Positions 1 through 6,807 of a DNA stretch of 64,000 nucleotides are shown piece by piece. The notes under the pieces are model-generated. The model did not search any database, was not told where the DNA came from, and worked only from the letters and a program-made list of their open reading frames with translations. The stretch is taken from the NCBI RefSeq assembly GCF_001905125.1, contig NZ_LWLE01000001.1:186001-250000 (forward strand), in the 5' to 3' direction. Position numbers and translations under genes: made by a program. Positions within the stretch are counted from its first letter, which is position 1. The number at the start of each line of letters is the position of its first letter. The stretch comes from Streptomyces sp. TSRI0281. Its GTDB lineage: Bacteria > Actinomycetota > Actinomycetes > Streptomycetales > Streptomycetaceae.

Positions 1-77
1 CTCGCTGTACCGCGTGATCGCTGTACCGCGTTCTCGGCCGTACTGCGGCGGGGCGTGGCCCTCTTTGCCTGTTGGTA

Positions 78-341
78 CTAGTGCATGACCGCCATGGCCA
101 GCGCACGGCGGGCGCGCATCGAGGCGCGCTCCGCACGGCGCTGCATCCGCCGAGCGGCCACCAGGCGCACAACCTGGCGGTCGGCCTCGGCTTCCCGCAG
201 GCGGTCGTGCATATGCGCACGAGCCAGGGCTTCTGGGATGAGTTGCATCTCACGGGTCCTGTTCTGACGCGAGTCGTTCGCGCCGATGATGGTGACGTCC
301 GGGGTGGCGGAGCCGACGGGCTCCTTCGTGGGGGTGATCAT
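78..341 (-). CDS. Small basic protein downstream of wblC (hypothetical)
   Basis: This is a short 87-aa reading frame lying 92 bp downstream of wblC on the same strand. The C-terminal half is one long amphipathic run rich in Arg, Ala and Glu (RRMQRRAERASMRARRAL), so it is predicted to be helical and strongly basic. The N-terminal half is polar and probably disordered. The ATG at 341 has only a weak AGG upstream, so the start is tentative. No family is recognised and no function is assigned. It may be cotranscribed with wblC, because no terminator is obvious between them. It could be a small nucleic-acid or ribosome-binding protein, but that is only a guess from charge. Confidence 0.55.
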   Translation of the reverse strand: MITPTKEPVGSATPDVTIIGANDSRQNRTREMQLIPEALARAHMHDRLREAEADRQVVRLVAARRMQRRAERASMRARRALAMAVMH

Positions 342-433
342 TGGTGCCTGATTCCGAGGGTCATGGGTCTGGGGACGGTCGATGGTTCCGAGGCGCTTCA
401 TTCGTGTGGGGGCCTTGACCCCCAGGCCGGCGG

Positions 434-802
434 TCACGCTGCGACCGGGTTCTTGCGCGGACGGCCACGCGGCCGCTTGCGGGCAACGACGACGCCCTGC
501 ACGAAGAGTTCGCCACCCCAGACGCCCCACGGCTCGCGCCGCTCCTTGGCACCGGCGAGGCACGCCTCGACGAGCGGGCAGGTCCGGCAGAGGGACTTGG
601 CGTACTCGACATCGGCCGGGGACTCGGCGAAGAAGACCTCCGGGTCGTACGAACGGCAGGGGACGGGCACGCCGAGGTTCTCGATGGCGTCGTCGAGCGC
701 GGTGAGCGCGGTGAGCGGGATCAAGGTGGAGTCCTCCGTGAGGCCGGGCGGGGAGATCGTGTCGGAAAGCGGTACGGACGGGGCGTGCGCTTCGAGTTGC
801 AC
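434..802 (-). CDS. wblC: WhiB7/WblC transcriptional activator of intrinsic antibiotic resistance
   Basis: This is a 122-aa WhiB-like [4Fe-4S] protein. Four cysteines ligate the cluster: one in VPCRSYDP and three in SLCRTCPLVEAC. They are followed by the G(V/I)WGG turn (GVWGG) that contacts the principal sigma factor. A C-terminal AT-hook (RGRPRK) marks the WhiB7/WblC subfamily among WhiB proteins. WhiB7/WblC binds the housekeeping sigma factor and activates genes for drug efflux, ribosome protection and redox balance when translation is inhibited. The GTG start at 802 gives the usual length for the family. The reading frame stays open to 916, but that extension lacks a good start and runs into a terminator hairpin. 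Expression is almost certainly controlled by the upstream uORF and attenuator, with autoregulation at the distal promoter. Confidence 0.95.
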   Translation of the reverse strand: MQLEAHAPSVPLSDTISPPGLTEDSTLIPLTALTALDDAIENLGVPVPCRSYDPEVFFAESPADVEYAKSLCRTCPLVEACLAGAKERREPWGVWGGELFVQGVVVARKRPRGRPRKNPVAA

Positions 803-910
803 GGTGGGTGGTGTCCTCGTCTGGTCGTGCCGGCCTGTTGGCCGGTTGGCGGCTGGTACCAGGTACTGCTTGTCCCGAGGCTCCTTCGTCACGTCTCGTC
901 CGTTCGGACA

Positions 911-951
911 AAACAAAAGGGCCGCGGATCCCGAGTGGGGTTCCGCGGCCC
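911..951 (-). terminator. Intrinsic terminator (attenuator) in the wblC leader
   Basis: On the minus strand a 10-bp GC stem (GGGCCGCGGA paired with TCCGCGGCCC, forward positions 919-928 and 942-951) is followed at once by the U-rich tract TTTTGTTTT. It sits between the leader ORF stop (976) and the wblC start (802). It is therefore a transcription attenuator rather than a gene-end terminator. Ribosome-dependent attenuation of whiB7/wblC by a uORF and terminator is established in actinobacteria. That this hairpin is the switch here is inferred from position and structure. Confidence 0.85.
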
Positions 952-975
952 TGAAGGCGCCGGCCTGATTCTGGA

Positions 976-1305
976 TCAGGCTGGATCGCTCCAGGGTTCA
1001 GGCCCACGGAAGGCCCACATCGTGTGGTGCTGCGTCGACTGCTTCTTGGCTCCTGCACCGGCTGCCGCAAAGGCATAGGCCCGAGCCTGTGTCGCCTTCA
1101 CTACTGCTGCCGCCGGTGCCTGGATCGGTCGCTCATTGCGCTCCCGCGTCACGGGGAGGCCGGCCGGAGACAGCGGACCGGCGGCAGAGATGCCGGACAG
1201 ACCGGTGCCACGAAGCACGGATTCCGAAGAGCAGGCGAGGCCGAGCGAGCAGGCGGAGACGACCGAGCGATCGGTCATTTTGACGGTCTTGATGATGCTG
1301 ATCAC
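976..1305 (-). CDS. Upstream ORF (leader ORF) of wblC
   Basis: This 109-codon frame starts at GTG 1305, with a near-perfect ribosome binding site (GGAGG, 8 nt spacing). It ends only 25 nt before the attenuator hairpin. The encoded peptide starts V-I-S-I-I-K-T-V-K-M and shows no known domain. Location, strong initiation site and the terminator just downstream fit the translated uORF that couples ribosome stalling to readthrough into whiB7/wblC. An internal ATG at 1278 lacks a good ribosome binding site. The product is probably regulatory only through its translation. A functional peptide cannot be excluded. Confidence 0.7.
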   Translation of the reverse strand: MISIIKTVKMTDRSVVSACSLGLACSSESVLRGTGLSGISAAGPLSPAGLPVTRERNERPIQAPAAAVVKATQARAYAFAAAGAGAKKQSTQHHTMWAFRGPEPWSDPA

Positions 1306-1418
1306 AGAAATCGCCTCCTCTCGGCGTCTCGGGGGACCGGCCGGGACCGGTCCTGCGTATTCGGATAAGTACAGCACGGAATCAGGGCTTCAGAGAAGAC
1401 GCTGTTCCCGTGGTTAAG

Positions 1419-1456
1419 AACCTATGGTGATGACTGGGGCAGGCGCAAACTATTTT
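1419..1456 (-). promoter_or_regulatory. wblC promoter with upstream AT-rich WhiB7-type element
   Basis: On the minus strand there is an AT-rich run (AAAATAG) immediately upstream of a -35-like TTTGCG. An 18-19 nt spacer leads to a TAGGTT -10 (forward 1419-1424, fitting TAnnnT). WhiB7-activated promoters are known to carry an AT-rich patch just upstream of -35 for the AT-hook. Transcription would start near 1412, giving a leader of about 600 nt. This fits autoregulation of wblC. Confidence 0.65.
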
Positions 1457-1471
1457 CCCGACGAGTTTTTC

Positions 1472-3691
1472 TCACTCCTCGTCGGCACCCTCCGCGCGCT
1501 CCTCATCCAGGGCCTCACCTGCGCAGATGGCCAGTACATCGGCACCGAAGCGGGTCAACTTGCGGTTCCCGACCCCGGCGATGACGACCAGCTCGCCCTC
1601 GCTGCCCGGCACCGCCTCGGCGATCGCCATCAGCGTCTTGTCCGTGAACACGCAGTAGGCGGGCTGCCGCAGCCCCTCCGCCTGGCCCGCGCGCCAGTCG
1701 TGCAGCCGCTCGTACAGTGCCTCGTCCATGTCGGACGGGCAGTCCTCGCAGCGCATCAGCTTCATCTCACCGGCCTGGGTGAGGGTCTTGCCGCAGACCC
1801 GGCAGAGCACCGGCGCCCGGTGCTTCCGCTTGATCACCGGTGCCCGGTCCCCGCCGCCCGCCGTACCGGAGCCCCGGTCGATGCCGCCCGTGCCGCCGGT
1901 GCCGCCCCGGGCGCCGAGCGCCGCCGAGCCCGGCCGCAGCCCGTTCAGGAAGCGGGTCGGACGGCGGCTCGCACGGCCGCCGGGTGAGCGGGACACCGCC
2001 CAGGACAGCGAGAGGTGGAAGCGGGCCCGGGTGATCCCGACGTACAGCAGGCGCCGCTCCTCCTCGACCTGTTCATCGGTCTTGGCGTACGCGATCGGCA
2101 TCATGCCCTCGGTGAGGCCGACCAGGAACACGGCGTCCCACTCCAGGCCCTTCGCCGAGTGGAGCGAGGCCAGGGTGACGCCCTGGACCGTGGGGGCGTG
2201 CTGGGCGGCGGCCCGTTCGTCCAGCTCCATGACCAGGTCGGAGAGGGTCGCCCCCGGCTTGGCCGTTTCGAAGTCCTCGGCGAGCCGCACCAGCGCTGCC
2301 AGGGACTCCCATTTGTCCCGCACCGCGCCGGAGCCGGCGGGCGGCCTGCTGGTCCAGCCCTTCGTGGAGAGCACCGCCCGCACCTGCGAGGGCAGGCCCT
2401 CCGCCTCGTCGAGCAGCGAGTCGTTGCCCCCGGCGCGGGCCGCACCGCGCAGCGCCACACCGGCTTCCCGTACCTCCGCGCGCTCGAAGAACCGCTCGGC
2501 GCCGCGCAGCTGGTACGGCACACCGGCGTCCGCCAGCGCCTGCTCATAGACCTCGGACTGGGAGTTGACCCGGTAGAGCACGGCGATCTCACCGGCCGGG
2601 ACCCCCGCGGCGATCAGGTCGCGGATGCGGCGGGCGGTGCCTTCGGCCTCGGCGGGTTCGTCCGGGTACTCCGTGTAGGACGGTTCGGGGCCCTTGTCGC
2701 GCTGCGAGACCAGTTCGAGCCGGTGCTCGGCCGCCTTGCCGTGGGCCTGGCTCAGCAGTCCGTTGGCCAGGTGGACGACCTGGGGTGTGGAGCGGTAGTC
2801 CCGCACCAGCTTGACCACGGTCGCGTTCGGATGGCGGGTGCGGAAGTTCAGCAGGTGGTCGGGGGTGGCCCCGGTGAAGGAGTAGATGGTCTGGCTGGCG
2901 TCGCCGACGACGCACAGATTGTCCCGGTCGCCCACCCAGAGGTCGAGCAGCCGCTGCTGGAGCGGGCTGACGTCCTGGTACTCGTCGACGACGAAGTGCT
3001 GGTACTGGCCGCGCACGTGGTCGGCGATGTCGTGCCGGTCCTGGAGGATGCCGACGGTGAGAAGGAGCACGTCCTCGAAGTCGATCACCGAACGGTCGCG
3101 CTTCAGCTGCTCGTACATCGCGTAGATCTGGGAGAGCACCGCCGGATCGCGCGGCGCGTCCCGCTGGGTCTTGGCGACCGCGGCCGGATAGTCGGCGGGC
3201 ACGGTCTGGGTGACCTTGGCCCACTCGATCTCGCTCGTGACGTCCCGCAGCTCATTGCGGTCGAGCCGGAGCTGGCAGCGGGCCGCCGCCTCGGCGACCA
3301 GCTGTACCTTGCGTTCCAGCAGGCGGGGCAGCTCGCCACCGACTGCTTTCGGCCAGAAGTACTGGAGCTGCCGCAGCGCCGCGGAGTGGAAGGTCCGGGC
3401 CTGCACCCCCGTGGCACCGAGCTGGCGGAGCCGGCCGCGCATCTCACCCGCGGCCCGGTTGGTGAACGTGACAGCGAGCACGGTCGTCGGCTGGATGATC
3501 CCCGCCCGCACCCCGTACGCGATGCGATGCGTGATCGCTCTCGTCTTGCCCGTACCGGCTCCGGCCAGCACGCACACAGGTCCGTGCAGCGCCAGGGCCA
3601 CCTCGCGCTGCTCGGGGTCGAGCCCGTCGAGCACGGCATCCGGGGACTCGGGGACCTGTGGGAAGAGGGTGGAATGCGTTGCTGCTGTCAC
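1472..3691 (-). CDS. uvrD2: UvrD2-type superfamily 1 DNA helicase with HRDC domain
   Basis: This is an ATP-dependent 3'-5' DNA helicase of the UvrD/PcrA superfamily. Visible motifs in order are Walker A GAGTGKT (about residues 44-50), Ia VTFTNRAAGEM, II VDEYQD, III GDASQTIYSF, IV RDYRSTP, V SAKGLEWDAV and VI YVGITRAR. After the motor comes a tetracysteine linker (CRVCGK, then CEDC) and an HRDC domain near the end. The 1A/2A motor plus tetracysteine plus HRDC layout is that of actinobacterial UvrD2. The chosen GTG at 3691 gives 739 aa. An upstream start at 3751 has no ribosome binding site. It lies divergent from the mycoredoxin gene, as in mycobacteria. It probably acts in repair or replication-fork maintenance. 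Confidence 0.92.
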   Translation of the reverse strand: MTAATHSTLFPQVPESPDAVLDGLDPEQREVALALHGPVCVLAGAGTGKTRAITHRIAYGVRAGIIQPTTVLAVTFTNRAAGEMRGRLRQLGATGVQARTFHSAALRQLQYFWPKAVGGELPRLLERKVQLVAEAAARCQLRLDRNELRDVTSEIEWAKVTQTVPADYPAAVAKTQRDAPRDPAVLSQIYAMYEQLKRDRSVIDFEDVLLLTVGILQDRHDIADHVRGQYQHFVVDEYQDVSPLQQRLLDLWVGDRDNLCVVGDASQTIYSFTGATPDHLLNFRTRHPNATVVKLVRDYRSTPQVVHLANGLLSQAHGKAAEHRLELVSQRDKGPEPSYTEYPDEPAEAEGTARRIRDLIAAGVPAGEIAVLYRVNSQSEVYEQALADAGVPYQLRGAERFFERAEVREAGVALRGAARAGGNDSLLDEAEGLPSQVRAVLSTKGWTSRPPAGSGAVRDKWESLAALVRLAEDFETAKPGATLSDLVMELDERAAAQHAPTVQGVTLASLHSAKGLEWDAVFLVGLTEGMMPIAYAKTDEQVEEERRLLYVGITRARFHLSLSWAVSRSPGGRASRRPTRFLNGLRPGSAALGARGGTGGTGGIDRGSGTAGGGDRAPVIKRKHRAPVLCRVCGKTLTQAGEMKLMRCEDCPSDMDEALYERLHDWRAGQAEGLRQPAYCVFTDKTLMAIAEAVPGSEGELVVIAGVGNRKLTRFGADVLAICAGEALDEERAEGADEE

Positions 3692-3805
3692 CCCGCCATG
3701 CTGCCAGGTCGCGAGGGGCTGGTGCGGAGGTTGTCCACAGGGGTGCCGCATCTGTCGTACAAACCGCGGACGGTGTCGTACACACCACAGCCACCCATCA
3801 CGGCC

Positions 3806-3889
3806 GATGTCACGCCGGCCACGGACGATGCCGTCCCCACGACAGCCGATGCCGTCCCCACGACGGCCGATGTGGCGTCGGCCACGGAC
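3806..3889. repeat. Degenerate 21-bp tandem repeat in the uvrD2-mrx intergenic region
   Basis: The motif GATG(C/T)C recurs at 3806, 3827, 3848 and 3869, exactly 21 bp apart. The central copies (gatgccgtccccacgac) are nearly identical. The array fills much of the 357-bp divergent intergenic region between uvrD2 and mycoredoxin. It lies upstream of the sigma-R promoter. No function is known. The period is a multiple of three although no gene reads through it. Confidence 0.75.
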
Positions 3890-3947
3890 GGTGTCGTACG
3901 GCCACGGCCGGTCCCCGTCGCTCGCGCCGTGTATCCGCCCCGTTGCG

Positions 3948-3973
3948 GGAATGGTGGCCGGGTCCCGTACGTT
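3948..3973 (+). promoter_or_regulatory. Sigma-R (thiol oxidative stress) promoter for mycoredoxin
   Basis: The sequence GGGAAT (3947-3952) is followed by exactly 18 nt and then GTT (3971-3973). This matches the sigma-R consensus GGAAT-N18-GTT perfectly. Transcription would begin near 3980, about 70 nt before the mycoredoxin ATG. Sigma-R controls thiol-redox genes in Streptomyces, so the promoter fits the gene it drives. Confidence 0.85.
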
Positions 3974-4048
3974 CCTCTCCGTGCGGGAACGCGCATTTCA
4001 GCTTCCAGCTTTGCAGCGAGACGGACGAGACAGAGGAGCGCGAGCGAC

Positions 4049-4303
4049 ATGCCGGGCACTGTGACGATGTACAGCACCACGTGGTGCGGCTACTGCCGCC
4101 GGCTCAAGGGCCAGATGGACCGCGAAGGCATCCCGTACACCGAGGTCAACATCGAGCACGACCCGGATTCGGCGGCGTTCGTCGAGAAGGCGAATGGCGG
4201 AAACCAGACGGTGCCGACGCTTCTCGTCGTCGCGCCCTCCGGCACCGAGTCGGTCATGACGAATCCCTCGCTGGCCCAGGTGAAGCAGGCGCTGGCCGCC
4301 TGA
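4049..4303 (+). CDS. mrx1: Mycoredoxin (glutaredoxin-like, CGYC)
   Basis: This 84-aa glutaredoxin-fold protein has the redox motif TTWCGYCRR near residue 13 and the cis-Pro loop TVPTL near residue 57. A CGYC active site without a glutathione system is the hallmark of mycoredoxin-1. That enzyme uses mycothiol to reduce mixed disulfides between proteins and mycothiol in the cytoplasm. The ATG at 4049 has a GAGGAG ribosome binding site. Longer in-frame extensions upstream have no support. A perfect sigma-R promoter lies about 75 bp upstream, so the gene should be induced by disulfide stress. Its position beside uvrD2 and nudC matches the mycobacterial mrx1 locus. Confidence 0.95.
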   Translation: MPGTVTMYSTTWCGYCRRLKGQMDREGIPYTEVNIEHDPDSAAFVEKANGGNQTVPTLLVVAPSGTESVMTNPSLAQVKQALAA

Positions 4304-4323
4304 CGCACCGCTCCGCCCGCATC

Positions 4324-4361
4324 GACTGCCCCCTTCCGGCACTGGCCGGAAGGGGGCAGTC
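4324..4361. terminator. Bidirectional terminator hairpin between mrx1 and nudC
   Basis: A perfect 17-bp inverted repeat (GACTGCCCCCTTCCGGC and its complement) with an ACTG loop lies between two convergent genes. There is no U tract, as is common in Streptomyces terminators. Confidence 0.9.
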
Positions 4362-4389
4362 GTGTGCGTGGCGCCGCCGCGGTGCGCGG

Positions 4390-5346
4390 TCAGTTCGTCC
4401 GGGTCGCGCTGCCGGGCTTCGGCAGCGGCTTCCCGTACCAGAGCTCGATCAGACGGGCCGCGATCGAGATGCCGAACGGGGGCAGGATCTCACCCGATTC
4501 GAAGGCGGCCGTGAGGTCCTCGCGGGAGAACCAGCGGGCCTCCTCGATCTCCTCGCCGTCCACCTCGATCTCCGACGTGGTCGCCCGCGCCATGAAGCCG
4601 AGCATCAGGCTCGACGGGAACGGCCAGGGCTGGCTGGCGATGTACTCGACCTCGCCGACCGTGATGCCCGCCTCCTCGTACACCTCGCGCGCCACGGACT
4701 GTTCGATCGACTCCCCCGGCTCCACAAAACCGGCGAGCGTCGAGAAGCGGCCCTCCGGCCAGTGCACCTGGCGGCCCAGCAGGGCGCGGTCCTGGTCGTC
4801 CGTGACCAGCATGATCACGGCCGGGTCGGTACGCGGGTAGTGCTCGGCGCCGCACGCCTGGCAGCGGCGGATGTGTCCGGCCGCCGCGATGACGGTGCGC
4901 TCACCGCAGCGGGAGCAGAAGCGGTGCAGGCGCTGCCAGTTCTCCAGGGCCACCGCGTGCACCATCAGGCCCGCGTCGCGGGCGCCGAGGAGCAGTCCGG
5001 CCTCGCGCAGACCCGCCGGACGCGCCGACTGGTCCATGCGGCCGGGCAGGGAGTCCTTCTGGAGCGCGAAGTAGCTGACGCCGTTCTCATCGGTGCCGAG
5101 GAAGTAGCGGTGGGTCTCGGTGACCGGCGCCTCGAAGGCCGGGGTCATGACGATCTCGGAGCCGCCGTCGGCCGTGTCGTCGATCAGCACCTGCCCGCCC
5201 GAGACGACGAAGACCCTGGTCGTCGGGTGGCTCCAGGCGACGGACAGCCACGCCTCGTCGAGGCGGTGATGTGCGGCGCGGTCGATGCCGCTGGGCGCGG
5301 TGAGACCGATCGGGCGGTCTGCGGTGGCCTTGTCGAAGGTGCTCAC
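4390..5346 (-). CDS. nudC: NAD(+) diphosphatase / NADH pyrophosphatase NudC
   Basis: This 318-aa Nudix enzyme hydrolyses NAD(H) to NMN(H) and AMP, and in this family can remove NAD caps from RNA. A zinc ribbon formed by CSRCG and CQACG (about residues 143-162) precedes the Nudix box GFVEPGESIEQSVAREVYEE. The NudC signature SQPWPFPSS follows the box and distinguishes NudC from other Nudix hydrolases. Length and domain order are normal for actinobacterial NudC. It is convergent with mrx1 across a strong terminator and lies 44 bp downstream of the dipeptidase gene on the same strand. Cotranscription with that gene is likely. Confidence 0.95.
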   Translation of the reverse strand: MSTFDKATADRPIGLTAPSGIDRAAHHRLDEAWLSVAWSHPTTRVFVVSGGQVLIDDTADGGSEIVMTPAFEAPVTETHRYFLGTDENGVSYFALQKDSLPGRMDQSARPAGLREAGLLLGARDAGLMVHAVALENWQRLHRFCSRCGERTVIAAAGHIRRCQACGAEHYPRTDPAVIMLVTDDQDRALLGRQVHWPEGRFSTLAGFVEPGESIEQSVAREVYEEAGITVGEVEYIASQPWPFPSSLMLGFMARATTSEIEVDGEEIEEARWFSREDLTAAFESGEILPPFGISIAARLIELWYGKPLPKPGSATRTN

Positions 5347-5390
5347 AGGTGCTTCCTACTCCCCCGGGATGGATCGGGTGTTCAGAGGAT

Positions 5391-6797
5391 TCAGCGGAGT
5401 GCCGCGGGCAGCGAGACCCTCAGCTCGTCCCACAGGTGGGCGGTTGTCTCCGCTCCCTTGAGCAGAAGGTCCAGTTCGACCTTCTCGTTGGGGGCGTGCC
5501 AGCCGTCGGACGGTACGGAGATGCCCAGGAAGAGAACGGGGGCGCCGAGGACGTCCTGAAGGTCCGCGGCGGGGCCCGAGCCCCCTTCGCGGGTGAAGAG
5601 GATCTTTTTGCCGAAGGCCCTGCCCATCGCGCGGGCCACCGCCTGGAGGGCGGGGTGGTCCAGCGGGGTCAGGCACGGGCGGGTGGCGGGCGAGAAGGTG
5701 ATCCGGTGGCGGACACCGGCCGGGATCTGTGTCTCGGCCCAGGCCAGCACGGCCTGCTGGACGCGTTCGGGTTCCTGGCCGGCGACCAGCCGGAAGCTGA
5801 TCTTCACCATGGCCGAGGCGGGGATGATCGTCTTGCTGCCCGCGCCCTGGTAGCCGCCGCCGATGCCGTTGACCTCGGCGGTGGGGCGGGCCCAGACACG
5901 CTCCAGGGTGGAGTACCCCGCCTCGCCGGACGCGGCGTGCGATCCGGCGGTACGCAGCCAGGTGGCCTCGTCGAAGGGCAGCTCGGCGAAGAGCGCGCGC
6001 TCGGTGTCGGTGAGCTCTGCCACACCGTCGTAGAAACCGGGGACCGCGATCCGGCCCCGGTCGTCGTGGAGGGCCGCGACGAGGCGGGCGACGGCGGTCG
6101 CGGGGTTGGGCACCGCACCGCCGAACGATCCGGAGTGAATGTCCTGCTCGGGGCCGTACAGCTCGATCTCGCACTCGGCCAGGCCACGCATTCCGGTGCA
6201 GACGGTCGGCGTCGTCTCGTCCCACATGCCGGTGTCGGAGACGATCACCGCATCGGCGGCGAGGCGGGCCGCCCGCTGTTCGGCCAGGGCGCGGAAGTGC
6301 GGGGAGCCCGACTCCTCCTCGCCCTCGATCAGCAGCTTGAGGTGCACGGCGGGGGTGGTGCGGCCGGTGACGGCGAGGTGCGCCCGGACGCCGAGCGTGT
6401 GGAAGAACACCTGGCCCTTGTCGTCGGCCGCGCCGCGCCCGTACATCCGGCCGTCGCGGATCACCGGCTCGAACGGGTCGGTGTCCCAGCCGTCCTCGCG
6501 GGCCGCGGGCTGCACGTCGTGGTGGCCGTAGACGAGGACGGTCGGTGCGTCCGGGTCGTCGGAGGGCCATTCGGCGAACACCGCCGGGGCACCGGGGGTC
6601 TCCCAGATCTCGGCGACCGGGAAGCCGGTCTCCTTGAGCTTCGCGGTCAGCCACTCGGCACTGCGCCGTACGTCCCCTTCGTGCTCCGGCTGCGCGGATA
6701 CGGACGGGATGCGCAGCCACTCGGCGAGGTCGTCGAGGAAGGCTGTGCGGTGCTGTTCGGTGTACGTACGGACGGCGCTGTCCGGGGTGTCGCTCAT
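5391..6797 (-). CDS. M20 family dipeptidase / zinc metallopeptidase
   Basis: This 468-aa cytosolic peptidase belongs to the M20 (ArgE/DapE/carnosinase) family and probably cleaves dipeptides. Metal-binding motifs are YGHHDVQP (first His and catalytic Asp), GRGAADDKG (bridging Asp), IEGEEESGS (catalytic Glu pair) and a late PNEKVELD. The dimerisation (lid) domain lies between about residues 200 and 330. The ATG at 6797 begins only 10 bp after the stop of the upstream helicase gene, so translational coupling is likely. Natural substrate is unknown. The long open frame upstream of 6797 is the overlapping helicase sequence in another frame. Confidence 0.9.
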   Translation of the reverse strand: MSDTPDSAVRTYTEQHRTAFLDDLAEWLRIPSVSAQPEHEGDVRRSAEWLTAKLKETGFPVAEIWETPGAPAVFAEWPSDDPDAPTVLVYGHHDVQPAAREDGWDTDPFEPVIRDGRMYGRGAADDKGQVFFHTLGVRAHLAVTGRTTPAVHLKLLIEGEEESGSPHFRALAEQRAARLAADAVIVSDTGMWDETTPTVCTGMRGLAECEIELYGPEQDIHSGSFGGAVPNPATAVARLVAALHDDRGRIAVPGFYDGVAELTDTERALFAELPFDEATWLRTAGSHAASGEAGYSTLERVWARPTAEVNGIGGGYQGAGSKTIIPASAMVKISFRLVAGQEPERVQQAVLAWAETQIPAGVRHRITFSPATRPCLTPLDHPALQAVARAMGRAFGKKILFTREGGSGPAADLQDVLGAPVLFLGISVPSDGWHAPNEKVELDLLLKGAETTAHLWDELRVSLPAALR

Positions 6798-6807
6798 GCT
6801 GTTGAGC

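Noticed and set aside
434..916. Longer 160-aa version of WblC starting at 916
   Set aside because: The start would be a TTG inside the terminator U tract and lacks a ribosome binding site. The GTG at 802 gives the normal WhiB7 length.
2015..4303. Reading the mycoredoxin frame upstream as a 762-aa fusion protein
   Set aside because: The upstream part is antisense to uvrD2 and passes through a repeat and a sigma-R promoter. The true gene starts at 4049.
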